Source: Hyphomonadaceae bacterium (lineage in GTDB: Bacteria > Pseudomonadota > Alphaproteobacteria > Caulobacterales > Aquidulcibacteraceae). From it: a stretch of 64,000 bases of DNA. Both the position numbers and the translations under genes were made by a program. The notes below the pieces were generated by a model. The model had not been told where the DNA came from. It made no database searches and saw nothing but the letters and a program-made list of their open reading frames with translations. Numbering within the stretch: position 1 is the first letter of the stretch; each line of letters starts with the position of its first letter. This document shows positions 53,865 to 62,456 of this stretch, piece after piece. The stretch spans positions 62,001-126,000 of the forward strand of contig JAEUMR010000055.1 of NCBI GenBank assembly GCA_016791385.1, given 5' to 3'.

Positions 53865-55106
53865 ATGCAAGACACGATCGCCCCCGGCGCGGACGTGCTT
53901 CGCGCCACGCCCGCCCTCATCACCGGCCTCAGAGCGCCGGCGAGCGCGAAAGCTGTGCTGTTGGCGCTGTTGCAGCTCAGAGAGGGCGGGGCTCTGGTGA
54001 CGCTGCCAGACGGACGGCGCTTGCGTTTCGGCGAAGAAGGCGCGCCCCAGGTCGACCTCCAAATCAGGAATTATCGGTTCGCACGCCGTGTTCTGGTCAA
54101 TGGCGACATCGGTTTCGCCGAAGGCCTCATGGCCGGGGATTGGGAGAGCGGCGATCTTTCTGCCCTGCTCACGTTGCTGGCCAAGAATGTTGAGCGCTTC
54201 ATGCGCCTGCTCGAAGGCGGCTTCGTCGGCAAGACGGCCAATTGGCTTCGACATCTCGCGCGCGAGAACTCAAAGCGCGGTTCGCGCCGCAATATCCTGG
54301 CGCACTACGACCTCGGTAACCGCTTCTATGAGGCTTGGCTCGACGCCTCGATGACGTATTCCTCAGCACGCTTCGACGCCAAGGTGCGCGACCTCGAAAG
54401 CGCGCAACAGGCCAAATACAAGGCGCTCGCCGACCATCTCGACCTCAAGCCCGGAGACCATGTTCTGGAGATCGGCTGCGGCTGGGGCGGCTTTGCCGAG
54501 TTTGCGGCCCGTGAATACGGCGCGCGCGTAACAGGCATCACCATCAGCGACGAGCAGCTGGCCTATGCGCGTGCGCGCATGGAGAACGCCGGGCTTGCGG
54601 ATCGGGTCGAGATCCGCCGCCAGGATTATCGCGACGTCGAAGGCCAGTTCGACAAGGTCGCCTCGATCGAAATGTTCGAGGCTGTGGGCGAAAAATACTG
54701 GCCCGCCTATTTCGCCAAGATCGCCAGCGTGTTGAAGCCTGGCGGACGCGCGGGTCTGCAAATCATCACCATCCGCGATGAATTATTCGACCAGTACCGC
54801 CGCCGCGCTGACTTCATTCAGCGCTACGTCTTTCCGGGCGGCATGCTGGTGAGCATGGAGCGATTGCGCGAAGAGACCGCGAAAGTCGGGCTGGTCTGGT
54901 CCAAGGCCGAAGCCTTCGGCCAATCCTATGCCGACACGCTCGCGGAATGGGCGCGGCGTTTCAAGGCGCGCTGGAGCGACATTCGCGCGATGGGTTTCGA
55001 CGAGCGCTTCAAGCAGCTTTGGTTGTTCTATCTCAGCTATTGCGAGGCCGGCTTCCGCACCGGTCGAACCGACGTGGTGCAACTTGAGTTGGCTAAGCCC
55101 GCTTGA
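53865..55106 (+). CDS. cfa: cyclopropane-fatty-acyl-phospholipid synthase
   Basis: This 413-residue SAM-dependent enzyme modifies unsaturated acyl chains in membrane lipids to cyclopropanes. It has the SAM-binding VLEIGCGWGGFAEFAA and ITISDEQLAYARARM, preceded by MTYSSARFD, with the FPGGMLVSMERL and CEAGFRTGRTDVVQ typical of the family. I chose ATG 53865; a longer frame upstream overlaps the photolyase. Expression in stationary phase or stress is common, but no such regulation can be seen here. Confidence 0.92.
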   Translation: MQDTIAPGADVLRATPALITGLRAPASAKAVLLALLQLREGGALVTLPDGRRLRFGEEGAPQVDLQIRNYRFARRVLVNGDIGFAEGLMAGDWESGDLSALLTLLAKNVERFMRLLEGGFVGKTANWLRHLARENSKRGSRRNILAHYDLGNRFYEAWLDASMTYSSARFDAKVRDLESAQQAKYKALADHLDLKPGDHVLEIGCGWGGFAEFAAREYGARVTGITISDEQLAYARARMENAGLADRVEIRRQDYRDVEGQFDKVASIEMFEAVGEKYWPAYFAKIASVLKPGGRAGLQIITIRDELFDQYRRRADFIQRYVFPGGMLVSMERLREETAKVGLVWSKAEAFGQSYADTLAEWARRFKARWSDIRAMGFDERFKQLWLFYLSYCEAGFRTGRTDVVQLELAKPA

Positions 55107-55766
55107 CTAGGCAGGTCCTGCACTGCGCGGCGAGGCCAGTCGGTACACGACATTCTGACCGCGGACGCTGAAGGCGCATCCGACCCAGCGGCCGCGGTCG
55201 TCGTACCAAAGATCAACCGCGAGCGTGCCCTCAACCCTGATCCGCTCGGCGCTGATGCGCTCGCCGCCAACCAGAATTGTCTCTCGCCCCATGCGCGTGA
55301 TGCGCACCGCCATACGCTCGCCGGTTTCGGTGTTGATCAGCGAGTCGGCGTCAGCTGGCGGCCGCGTCCACCAGGACGAGGGAAAAGCGCCGAGCGGAAA
55401 CCATTGATCGCCGCCCGCGCCATCCACGCGAAGGCGGCCTTCAACCGCTTCCGCTCGCACATTGACGCGCCGGCCGTTCTTCAAGGTGGAGCAAGTCAGC
55501 GCCACCAGCGCCCCGCCCCGCCAGCGCTCGTCGCAAGTCTGCTCGTAGTGAAAGGCCGTCACTGGCCCGAAGTTGACGCGAAGCGCCACTTCGCTCTGCG
55601 CACGCAGCGCATCGCCGCTCCCGGACACGCTGATGGCATGACGGCCAAACGGCTGGCCATTGCGCAACACTTCAAATTCGGTTCGGCCTGCATTTGAGGG
55701 CGCTGCTGTGGCGGAGGCTGTAGTTAGACCGAGGGCGATGAAAAGAGCGACTGCAAGGGTGCGCAT
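55107..55766 (-). CDS. DUF6134-type exported protein
   Basis: This 219-residue protein has a signal peptide (ALFIALGLTTASATAAP) and a beta-rich domain with FEVLRNGQPFGRHAISVSGSG, NGRRVNVRA and VEGTLAVDLWYDDRGRWVGCAF. The pattern matches the family DUF6134, found next to cfa in many proteobacteria; the function is unknown, but the context hints at envelope lipid metabolism. Two cysteines (CDERW and LTCST) could form a disulfide. Its stop is directly adjacent to the convergent cfa stop. Confidence 0.75.
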   Translation of the reverse strand: MRTLAVALFIALGLTTASATAAPSNAGRTEFEVLRNGQPFGRHAISVSGSGDALRAQSEVALRVNFGPVTAFHYEQTCDERWRGGALVALTCSTLKNGRRVNVRAEAVEGRLRVDGAGGDQWFPLGAFPSSWWTRPPADADSLINTETGERMAVRITRMGRETILVGGERISAERIRVEGTLAVDLWYDDRGRWVGCAFSVRGQNVVYRLASPRSAGPA

Positions 55767-55862
55767 TGCGATCTCCGTACAGGGGTCGCTACGCGCTGGA
55801 ATCCGCCCTGGATCAGCGGCCGGGCGGTTGAAGCGCCGCGGCTGAGGCCGTAGCTTTCATGT

Positions 55863-56720
55863 ATGCCTCAAACACGTCCCGATCCGATCGTTTCCTGCGC
55901 CTGGCTCGCCGAACGGCTTGATGCGCCAGACATACGGCCGGTGGATGCAACCTGGTTCATGCCGAGCGACCCGCGCGACGCGAAAGCGCTGTTTGCGGAG
56001 CGCCGCATTCCTGGGGCCGTGTTCTTCGACGTCGATGAGATCGCCGACACAACCTCCCCCCTGCCGCACATGTTGCCATCGCCGGAAAAATTCGCCTCGC
56101 GCATGCGTAAGCTTGGCGTCGGCGATGGCGCGCAGGTCGTCGTCTATGACAGCCAAGGCCTCTTCTCAGCCGCGCGCGTGTGGTGGACCTTCCGCGCCAT
56201 GGGGCATGAAGATGTCGTCGTGCTCGACGGCGGCCTGCCGGAATGGGAGCGCGGTGCTTTTCCGATCGAGAACGGCCCGCCGCAGAAACGCATGGAGCGT
56301 CACTTCACGGCGCGCGTGCGCAGCGATCTTGTCCGCGATCTCGGCGACATGCGCCGCATCACCGAGCACAAGACCTCGCCAGTGCTTGACGCGCGTCCAG
56401 GAGACCGCTTTCGCGGCGAGGCGCCGGAGCCGCGGCCCGGCTTGCGCAGCGGTCACATGCCCAACAGCATCAGCGTGCCAAGCGGCTCGCTTGTCGGCGC
56501 CGACGGCAAGCTGAAATCGCACGAGGAGCTGAAGCGCATTTTCGACGCAGCCGGCGTCGATACGCGCCAGCAAGCCGTCTGCAGCTGCGGCTCTGGCGTG
56601 ACCGCATCGATCATCGCGCTGGCGCTGGCGCGGCTCGGGCGCTGGGATGCGGCCGTCTACGATGGCTCCTGGGCCGAATGGGGCGCGCAGCAGGACACCC
56701 CCGTGCTCACCGGCGCTTGA
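55863..56720 (+). CDS. sseA: 3-mercaptopyruvate sulfurtransferase
   Basis: This 285-residue protein has two rhodanese domains. The N-terminal inactive one includes PGAVFFDVDEIADTTSPLPH, and the catalytic one has the active-site CGSGVTAS near residue 240, typical of mercaptopyruvate sulfurtransferase rather than thiosulfate sulfurtransferase. It transfers sulfur from 3-mercaptopyruvate to thiols, cyanide or other acceptors. The length is normal. It is followed closely by tRNA-Arg on the other strand. Confidence 0.93.
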   Translation: MPQTRPDPIVSCAWLAERLDAPDIRPVDATWFMPSDPRDAKALFAERRIPGAVFFDVDEIADTTSPLPHMLPSPEKFASRMRKLGVGDGAQVVVYDSQGLFSAARVWWTFRAMGHEDVVVLDGGLPEWERGAFPIENGPPQKRMERHFTARVRSDLVRDLGDMRRITEHKTSPVLDARPGDRFRGEAPEPRPGLRSGHMPNSISVPSGSLVGADGKLKSHEELKRIFDAAGVDTRQQAVCSCGSGVTASIIALALARLGRWDAAVYDGSWAEWGAQQDTPVLTGA

Positions 56721-56725
56721 GGCGC

Positions 56726-56802
56726 TGGCGCGCCCAGCAGGACTCGAACCTGCAACCGTCCGCTTAGAAGGCGGGTGCTCTATCCGGTTGAGCTATGGGC
56801 GC
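56726..56802 (-). tRNA. tRNA-Arg (anticodon TCT)
   Basis: The minus strand folds as a cloverleaf with acceptor stem GCGCCCA/TGGGCGC, anticodon loop CTTCTAA (anticodon TCT, reading AGA), T arm with GTTCGAGTC, and an encoded CCA at 56726-56728. The total length of 77 bases with CCA is typical. Confidence 0.95.
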
Positions 56803-56833
56803 GATGCGCCGGGAGCCTAGCACACGGACCGGA

Positions 56834-57139
56834 TCAGTGCGTCCAAGGCTCGCGCCGGCGGAACGAGAAGTTGTCGCTATAGGATTTGATCTGCCGCTTG
56901 GTTTCCGGCGGCTCGATGACCTGGTGCGGGATGCCGTGCTCACGCGCGAACGCGATTGCCGCTTCCTTGCTGTCGAACGAGAGACGCACCTGTCCGTTCG
57001 GATCGGCCGAACTGATCCAGCCCATCAGCGCCTCAGGACGCGGCGCGGAGGCCGGCGTAAAGTCGAGCCGCCACTTCTTGGTCTGGGCCTTGCCAGACTG
57101 CATCGCGTTTTTCGCGGGTTTGTAGATTCTCGCCAGCAT
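56834..57139 (-). CDS. complex I accessory subunit, NDUFS4-like
   Basis: This 101-residue protein resembles the ETC complex I subunit family (NDUFS4/18 kDa), accessory in alphaproteobacterial and mitochondrial NADH dehydrogenase. Features are ARIYKPAKNAMQSGKAQTKK, WRLDF, MGWISSADPNGQVRLSF, and KEAAIAFAREHGIPHQV, ending with the SYSDNFSFRRREPWTH that is highly conserved in the family. Its position outside any nuo cluster is usual. It is downstream of hupB on the same strand. Confidence 0.9.
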   Translation of the reverse strand: MLARIYKPAKNAMQSGKAQTKKWRLDFTPASAPRPEALMGWISSADPNGQVRLSFDSKEAAIAFAREHGIPHQVIEPPETKRQIKSYSDNFSFRRREPWTH

Positions 57140-57150
57140 GGGCCCTTCTC

Positions 57151-57182
57151 TTCCGGCGCCCAGCTACAGCCGCGCGCCGGAA
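57151..57182. repeat. hairpin between hupB and the NDUFS4-like gene
   Basis: TTCCGGCGC (57151-57159) pairs with GCGCCGGAA (57174-57182) around a 14-base loop. A run of A follows on the plus strand and T precedes on the minus strand, so it is not a classical terminator of hupB. It may still slow or attenuate read-through into the complex I subunit. Confidence 0.3.
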
Positions 57183-57204
57183 AAAGGAAGTGCGTGGAAA
57201 GCGC

Positions 57205-57477
57205 TCAGGTAAGAGCTTCCTTCAAGGCCTTGCCGGCCCGGAACTTGGCCCGCCGGCCTGCCGGGACGACCACTTCTTCGTTGGTCTGCGGATTGCGCGC
57301 CTTGCGCTCCTTGGTCTCGGAGACCACGAACACGCCAAACGAAGGCAGGCGCACTTCGTCGCCGCGCTTCAACGCATCGGTGATCGCTTCGAAGACGGCG
57401 TTGACCGCCTCTTCGCCCTTGAGTTTGGAATCGCCGATCCGCTCGGCAACGTCCGCAACCAGTTCCGCCTTATTCAT
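57205..57477 (-). CDS. hupB: histone-like DNA-binding protein HU
   Basis: This 90-residue protein bends and compacts DNA. It has the usual start NKAELVADVAERIGDSK, the conserved VRLPSFGVFVV and the arm RKARNPQTNEEVVVPAGRR. I chose ATG 57477, which gives the normal HU length; a longer in-frame version has no support. GAGGGGCAAGG precedes the start. It follows lon, as in many proteobacteria. Confidence 0.96.
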   Translation of the reverse strand: MNKAELVADVAERIGDSKLKGEEAVNAVFEAITDALKRGDEVRLPSFGVFVVSETKERKARNPQTNEEVVVPAGRRAKFRAGKALKEALT

Positions 57478-57576
57478 CCTTGCCCCTCGCCGGCTATGCC
57501 GATTCTGGCTTACCGGCGGCGACGCTAGGCGCATTCGCGCCGCGCGCGCAAGCGGGGCCCGGGAACAAGAGCGAAT

Positions 57577-57600
57577 GTGCGCCCCTTAATGGGGGCGCAC
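57577..57600 (-). terminator. intrinsic-like terminator of lon overlapping its stop codon
   Basis: GTGCGCCCC (57577-57585) pairs with GGGGCGCAC (57592-57600) with a six-base loop. On the minus strand the first arm encodes the last codons of Lon (VRPH) and the loop contains the stop TAA (57586-57588). The sequence after the second arm is ATTCGCTCTT, a weak T-rich tract. Confidence 0.5.
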
Positions 57601-59985
57601 TTCAGCTTCGGTGCCGCCTTCGGCTGTGCGGCGGTTCTCGGCCAATTCGTCCTCGTCCGTCCATTCCACTGGCGTGAGGGGACGCGTCAGCGCGAGCTTC
57701 AGCACCTCATCGACGGTCGATACCGGGATGATCTCAAGGCCGGTGCGGACATTGTCCGGAACGTCAGCCAGGTCCTTCTCGTTATCCTTCGGGATCAGCA
57801 CCGTCTTCACGCCGCCTCTCAGCGCCGCGAGCAGCTTCTCCTTCAGGCCGCCGATCGGCAGCACCCGGCCGCGCAAGGTGATCTCACCAGTCATGGCGAT
57901 GTCCTTGCGGATCGGAACGCCAGTCAGCACCGACACGATCGCGGTCGCCATCGCCACGCCGGCCGACGGACCGTCCTTCGGCGTTGCCCCCTCCGGCACG
58001 TGCACGTGGATGTCACGGGTGCGGAAGACGGGCGGCTTGACGCCGAACTGGATCGACCGCGCGCGCACGTACGAAGACGCGGCCGAGATCGATTCCTTCA
58101 TCACGTCGCGCAGATTGCCGGTGACCGTCATCATGCCCTTGCCCGGCATGGACACGGCTTCGATCGTCAGCAGGTCGCCGCCGACTTCGGTCCAGGCAAG
58201 ACCGGTAACGACGCCGACCTGGTCTTCGAGGTCCGTCTCGCCGAAGCGATATTTCCAGACGCCCGCATAGTCCGGCAAGTTTGCCGCCGTGATCTCGACC
58301 TTTGCCGCCTTCTTCTGTTCGATCTCACGCACCGCCTTGCGCGCCAGATTGCCGATCTCGCGTTCGAGCGAGCGCACGCCCGCTTCGCGCGTGTAGCGGC
58401 GGATCAGGTCGCGCAGCGCATCTTCCGAGACGCTAAACTCGCCCTTCTTGAGGCCGTTGTTCTCGTACTGCTTGGGCAGCAGGTGGCGCTTGGCGATCTC
58501 CAGCTTCTCGTCCTCGGTGTAGCCGGGGATGCGGATGATCTCCATCCGGTCCAACAACGGCTGAGGCATGTTGAGGCTGTTGGCCGTGGTGATGAACAGC
58601 ACGTCCGACAGATCGTAATCGATCTCAAGGTAGTGATCGTTGAAGGTGGAGTTTTGCTCCGGGTCCAACACTTCGAGCAACGCCGCCGCCGGATCGCCGC
58701 GATAATCGGCGCCCAGCTTGTCGATTTCATCGAGCAGGAAGAGCGGATTCGACGACTTCGCCTTCTTCATCGACTGGATCACGCGCCCAGGCATCGAGCC
58801 GATGTAAGTGCGGCGGTGACCGCGGATTTCCGCTTCATCGCGCACGCCGCCAAGCGACATGCGCACGAAATCGCGGCCCGTCGCCTTGGCGATGGAGCGG
58901 CCGAGCGAGGTCTTGCCGACGCCGGGCGGGCCGACGAGGCAGAGGATCGGGCCGCGCAGCTTGTTGGTGCGCGCTTGCACGGCGAGATACTCAAGGATGC
59001 GATCCTTGACCTTCTCAAGGCCATAGTGGTCTTCATCCAGCACGGCCTGCGCCGCCTCGATGTCCTTCTTGACCTTCTTCTTCATGCCCCACGGCAGCGA
59101 CAGCAGCCAGTCGAGGTAATTGCGCACGACGGTTGATTCCGCCGACATCGGCGACATCTGACGCAGCTTCTTCAGTTCAGCCTCGGCCTTTGCCTTGGCT
59201 TCCTTCGACAGCTTCGTGTTCTTGATGCGGTTCTCGAGGTCGGCGATGTCCTCGCGGCCCTCGTCGCCGTCGCCCAGCTCGCGCTGGATCGCCTTCATCT
59301 GCTCGTTCAGGTAATACTCGCGCTGCGTCTTCTCCATCTGACGCTTCACGCGATTGCGGATCTTCCGCTCCACCTGGAGCATGCCGACTTCGCCTTCGAT
59401 GAGCTGCAGGATGCGCTCAAGCCGTTGCGGCACATCGGCGATTTCGAGCAGCGCCTGTTTGTCCGGAATCTTCACAGTGAGATGGCCGGCGACGGAATCG
59501 GCAAGCCGGGCCGGCTCGGTGATCTGCCCCACCGCCTGATGCACTTCCGGCGGGGTCTTACGCGAGAGCTTCACGTAATTGTCCCACTGGTCGATCACGG
59601 CCCGCGCGATCGCGCGGGCTTCGGAACTGTCAGCATTGGTCTCTTCGATCTGCGACACTTCCGCTTGGAAGAAATCGCCATCGCCCACGAACTTCTCGAT
59701 GCGCGCGCGATAGGCGCCCTCAACCAGCACGCGCACGGTGCCGTCCGGCAGCTTGAGCAGCTGCACCACGGTCGCGACGGTGCCGACCGTAAAAATCCGA
59801 TCGCTCGACGGTTCGTCTTCCGAAGCGTCCATCTGCGCAGCAAGCAGGATCTGCTTGTCCTTGCGCATGACTTCATCGAGCGCACGGACGGATTTCTCGC
59901 GGCCGACGAAGAGCGGCGCCGCCATCTTGGGATAGACCACGATGTCGCGCAGCGGCAGTACAGGGAGAACCTTGTTCTCAGCCAT
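57586..59985 (-). CDS. lon: ATP-dependent protease Lon
   Basis: This 799-residue serine protease degrades damaged and regulatory proteins; in Caulobacter it degrades CcrM, DnaA and SciP. In order: the N-terminal substrate domain (1 to about 200, VLPVLPLRDIVVYPKMAAPL), a coiled coil, the AAA+ module (LVGPPGVGKTSLGRSIA near 355; DEIDKLG), and the protease domain with catalytic Ser in PKDGPSAGVAMATAIV and Lys in the later LKEKLLAALR. ATG 59985 follows AAGGAG; an in-frame ATG five codons upstream lacks this. A candidate heat-shock promoter lies at 60042-60072. Confidence 0.97.
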   Translation of the reverse strand: MAENKVLPVLPLRDIVVYPKMAAPLFVGREKSVRALDEVMRKDKQILLAAQMDASEDEPSSDRIFTVGTVATVVQLLKLPDGTVRVLVEGAYRARIEKFVGDGDFFQAEVSQIEETNADSSEARAIARAVIDQWDNYVKLSRKTPPEVHQAVGQITEPARLADSVAGHLTVKIPDKQALLEIADVPQRLERILQLIEGEVGMLQVERKIRNRVKRQMEKTQREYYLNEQMKAIQRELGDGDEGREDIADLENRIKNTKLSKEAKAKAEAELKKLRQMSPMSAESTVVRNYLDWLLSLPWGMKKKVKKDIEAAQAVLDEDHYGLEKVKDRILEYLAVQARTNKLRGPILCLVGPPGVGKTSLGRSIAKATGRDFVRMSLGGVRDEAEIRGHRRTYIGSMPGRVIQSMKKAKSSNPLFLLDEIDKLGADYRGDPAAALLEVLDPEQNSTFNDHYLEIDYDLSDVLFITTANSLNMPQPLLDRMEIIRIPGYTEDEKLEIAKRHLLPKQYENNGLKKGEFSVSEDALRDLIRRYTREAGVRSLEREIGNLARKAVREIEQKKAAKVEITAANLPDYAGVWKYRFGETDLEDQVGVVTGLAWTEVGGDLLTIEAVSMPGKGMMTVTGNLRDVMKESISAASSYVRARSIQFGVKPPVFRTRDIHVHVPEGATPKDGPSAGVAMATAIVSVLTGVPIRKDIAMTGEITLRGRVLPIGGLKEKLLAALRGGVKTVLIPKDNEKDLADVPDNVRTGLEIIPVSTVDEVLKLALTRPLTPVEWTDEDELAENRRTAEGGTEAEVRPH

Positions 59986-60041
59986 TTGCAGCTCCTTCAC
60001 CGCCGAGGGTCGTCCCCGCCCAGCGCGGTATTAACTATCGT

Positions 60042-60072
60042 AGATGTGGATTTGTTCGCGCGACCCTTCAAG
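60042..60072 (-). promoter_or_regulatory. candidate sigma-32 heat-shock promoter of lon
   Basis: Read on the minus strand, CTTGAAG (60072-60066) and CCACATCT (60049-60042) are separated by 16 bases, closely matching the RpoH consensus (CTTGAAA and CCCCATNT). It lies about 57-87 bases upstream of the lon start. Lon is a heat-shock protein in most bacteria. The -35 box sits in the loop of an inverted repeat at 60056-60082. Confidence 0.5.
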
Positions 60073-60082
60073 TGTCGCGCGA
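60056..60082. promoter_or_regulatory. 9-N9-9 inverted repeat around the -35 of lon
   Basis: TCGCGCGAC (60056-60064) and GTCGCGCGA (60074-60082) are perfect inverted repeats with nine bases between, which include the CTTGAAG box. The geometry equals that of CIRCE (9-N9-9) but the sequence is different. It could be an operator for an unknown repressor, or a hairpin. A second inverted repeat (CACTCGC/GCGAGTG, 60124-60130 with 60145-60151) lies closer to clpX and may be its terminator. Confidence 0.4.
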
Positions 60083-60169
60083 CCAGACTCTGTGCATATG
60101 CAGTAAGGCCGAGGCTTGTTCCACACTCGCAGAGCCTACGCATCGCGAGTGCGAAACATTCGCCTCAAA

Positions 60170-61438
60170 TTAGCCGGCCGATTCTTGGCCGTTACGGCGT
60201 TCCGAGTAGATCTGCAGCGGTTTGGCGCGGCCTTCGACGACGTCCGCCGACACCACGACTTCCTCGACAGAGCGCATCGAGGGCAACTCGAACATGGTGT
60301 CGAGCAGGATGCTTTCCAGGATTGATCGCAGGCCGCGCGCACCGGTTTTGCGCTGGATCGCCTTGCGCGAAATCGCCCTCAGCGCCTCATCCGGGAACGT
60401 GAGCTTCACGTTCTCCATCTCGAACATGCGCTGATACTGCTTCACCAGCGCGTTCTTCGGCTCGGTGAGAATGGTCACCAGCGCCGCTTCGTCCAAGTCT
60501 TCAAGCGTCGCCAGCACGGGCAGACGGCCGACAAATTCCGGGATCAAACCGAACTTCAAGAGATCGTCCGGCTCCACTTCGCGCAGGACATCGCCGGTGC
60601 GGCGATCGTCTTCGTCGCGCACCGTGGCGCCAAAGCCGATCGACGAGCCCTTGCCGCGATGGGCGATAATCTTCTCAAGGCCCGCGAAGGCGCCGCCGCA
60701 GATGAACAGGATGTTGGTCGTGTCGACTTGCAGGAATTCCTGTTGCGGATGCTTGCGGCCGCCTTGCGGAGGAACGCTGGCAACCGTGCCTTCCATGATC
60801 TTCAGCAGCGCCTGCTGCACGCCCTCGCCCGACACATCGCGCGTTATTCTCGGATTGTCGGATTTGCGCGAAATCTTGTCGACTTCGTCGATATAGACGA
60901 TGCCGCGTTGCGCGCGCTCGACATTGTAATCAGCGGCCTGCAACAGCTTCAGAATAATGTTCTCGACGTCCTCGCCGACATAACCGGCCTCGGTCAGCGT
61001 CGTCGCATCCGCCATCGTGAACGGCACATCGATGATGCGCGCCAGCGTTTGCGCCAGCAGCGTCTTGCCGCAGCCGGTCGGGCCGATCAGCAGGATGTTC
61101 GACTTCGCCAGCTCGACGTCGCTGTTCTTGGAGGCGTGGTTGAGCCGCTTGTAGTGATTGTGAACGGCGACCGAGAGCACGCGCTTGGCGTGTTCCTGGC
61201 CTACGACGTAATCGTCCAGCACGCCCTTGATTTCGCGGGGGCTCGGCACGCCCTCCTTCGATTTCACCAGCGAGGTTTTGTGTTCCTCGCGAATGATGTC
61301 CATGCAGAGCTCGACGCACTCATCGCAGATGAACACGGTCGGGCCGGCGATGAGCTTGCGCACCTCGTGCTGGCTCTTGCCGCAGAACGAGCAATAGAGA
61401 GTGTTCTTGGACTCTCCGCTGGTGGCGCCTTTACTCAT
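60170..61438 (-). CDS. clpX: ATP-dependent Clp protease ATP-binding subunit ClpX
   Basis: This 422-residue unfoldase delivers substrates to ClpP; in Caulobacter it drives cell-cycle proteolysis of CtrA. The N-terminal zinc-binding domain (CSFCGKS and CDECVELC) is intact. The AAA+ domain has Walker [16 protein letters not shown], Walker [13 protein letters not shown], a [11 protein letters not shown] pore loop and the C-terminal [13 protein letters not shown] sensor region. The IGF loop contacting ClpP is IGFGATV near residue 270. The gene lies between clpP and lon, as is common. Confidence 0.97.
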   Translation of the reverse strand: MSKGATSGESKNTLYCSFCGKSQHEVRKLIAGPTVFICDECVELCMDIIREEHKTSLVKSKEGVPSPREIKGVLDDYVVGQEHAKRVLSVAVHNHYKRLNHASKNSDVELAKSNILLIGPTGCGKTLLAQTLARIIDVPFTMADATTLTEAGYVGEDVENIILKLLQAADYNVERAQRGIVYIDEVDKISRKSDNPRITRDVSGEGVQQALLKIMEGTVASVPPQGGRKHPQQEFLQVDTTNILFICGGAFAGLEKIIAHRGKGSSIGFGATVRDEDDRRTGDVLREVEPDDLLKFGLIPEFVGRLPVLATLEDLDEAALVTILTEPKNALVKQYQRMFEMENVKLTFPDEALRAISRKAIQRKTGARGLRSILESILLDTMFELPSMRSVEEVVVSADVVEGRAKPLQIYSERRNGQESAG

Positions 61439-61650
61439 ATACGATCCTTAGCGGACTGGGCTCGCCCATCGGTCAATGTGGGAAGCGGCTGCCTGATGAT
61501 TGGAAGCGCCTCCCCCTACCGCACAGGGTCCACCACCATCCCTTTCAAAAACGTTCACCAACCCGATCGCCCATGGGGACAATACGACCATAGCAAAACT
61601 GGGGCCGCAAGCAGCCTTAGGCGCCGGAAAACCCGGGATCTAAGCCGTAA

Positions 61651-61684
61651 GAAGCCCGAAATGGGGGAACTTACCCCCGGCTTC
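61651..61684 (-). terminator. stem-loop downstream of clpP
   Basis: GAAGCC (61651-61656) pairs with GGCTTC (61679-61684) outside, with GGGGG (61663-61667) and CCCCC (61674-61678) inside, separated by an asymmetrical bulge. It lies about 27-60 bases beyond the clpP stop on the minus strand. The T-rich tract after it is weak, so this is only a tentative terminator. Confidence 0.35.
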
Positions 61685-61710
61685 AAGCAGTTTGCCGGCC
61701 CCAGGCGGGT

Positions 61711-62343
61711 CTAAGCCGCGCCTTCCGGCAGCTCGCGCTTTTCGTAGACCCGGTCGACAATGCCAAAGTTCTTGGCTTCCTCGGCGGTCATGAAGTGGTC
61801 GCGGTCGAGGGTCTTTTCGACCCGTTCATAGGGCTGGCCGGTGTGCTTAACGTAGATCTCGTTCAGGCGGCGCTTGGTGTAAAGGATGTCCTCGGCGTGG
61901 CGCTCGATGTCCGAAGCCGGGCCGCGATAGCCGCCTGAAGGCTGGTGCACCATGACGCGGGCGTGCGGCAGGCAGATGCGCAAGCCCTTCTCCCCCGCCG
62001 CCAGCAGCAGCGAGCCCATCGATGCAGCCTGGCCGATACAGACGGTCGAGACCGGGCTGCGGATGTATTGCATGGTGTCGTAGATCGCCAGGCCGGAGGT
62101 GACGATGCCGCCCGGGCTGTTGATATACATGGCGATTTCGCGCTTCGGGTTTTCTGATTCCAAGAACAGCAGCTGCGCCGTCACCAGGCTCGCCAAGCCG
62201 TCTTCAATGCCGCCCGTGACGAAAATTATCCGCTCTTTGAGCAGGCGCGAGAAGATGTCGAAGGCCCGCTCGCCGCGGCTCGTCTGCTCCACGACCATGG
62301 GGACGAGACTGGCGTATTTGGCGAGGGGATCGAACGAGGACAT
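61711..62343 (-). CDS. clpP: ATP-dependent Clp protease proteolytic subunit
   Basis: This 210-residue serine peptidase forms the barrel of ClpXP. Catalytic Ser108 lies in [15 protein letters not shown], His133 in [13 protein letters not shown], and the Asp is in the TLDRDHF stretch. [19 protein letters not shown] is typical. The N-terminus [23 protein letters not shown] starts in the right place, so no propeptide is long. It follows tig, and a stem-loop separates the two. Confidence 0.97.
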   Translation of the reverse strand: MSSFDPLAKYASLVPMVVEQTSRGERAFDIFSRLLKERIIFVTGGIEDGLASLVTAQLLFLESENPKREIAMYINSPGGIVTSGLAIYDTMQYIRSPVSTVCIGQAASMGSLLLAAGEKGLRICLPHARVMVHQPSGGYRGPASDIERHAEDILYTKRRLNEIYVKHTGQPYERVEKTLDRDHFMTAEEAKNFGIVDRVYEKRELPEGAA

Positions 62344-62406
62344 GACAGCCTTTCGGGAAGCGCGACCGGAATCGCCCAGTCGCGGAGGTCATATTTGACG
62401 CTTGGC

Positions 62407-62443
62407 CGCCGCCCGCAAGAGCCGTCGGCTGCTGCGGGCGGCG
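62407..62443 (-). terminator. strong hairpin after tig
   Basis: CGCCGCCCGCA (62407-62417) pairs perfectly with TGCGGGCGGCG (62433-62443), with further pairing (AGCCG/CGGCT) in the 15-base interior. It lies 14 bases beyond the tig stop codon (62457-62459) on the minus strand. It has no T tract but is stable enough to act as a terminator or to protect the 3' end. Confidence 0.5.
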
Positions 62444-62456
62444 ATTGACCTATTCC

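Noticed and set aside
57577-59136. 519-codon open frame opposite lon
   Set aside because: GC-rich codon bias leaves long open frames on the opposite strand. The translation is rich in Arg, His, Asp and Ala without any domain, and lon is certain.
60659-61714. 351-codon open frame opposite clpX running into the clpP gap
   Set aside because: It is mostly antisense to clpX and its unique tail (61439-61714) shows no conserved pattern.
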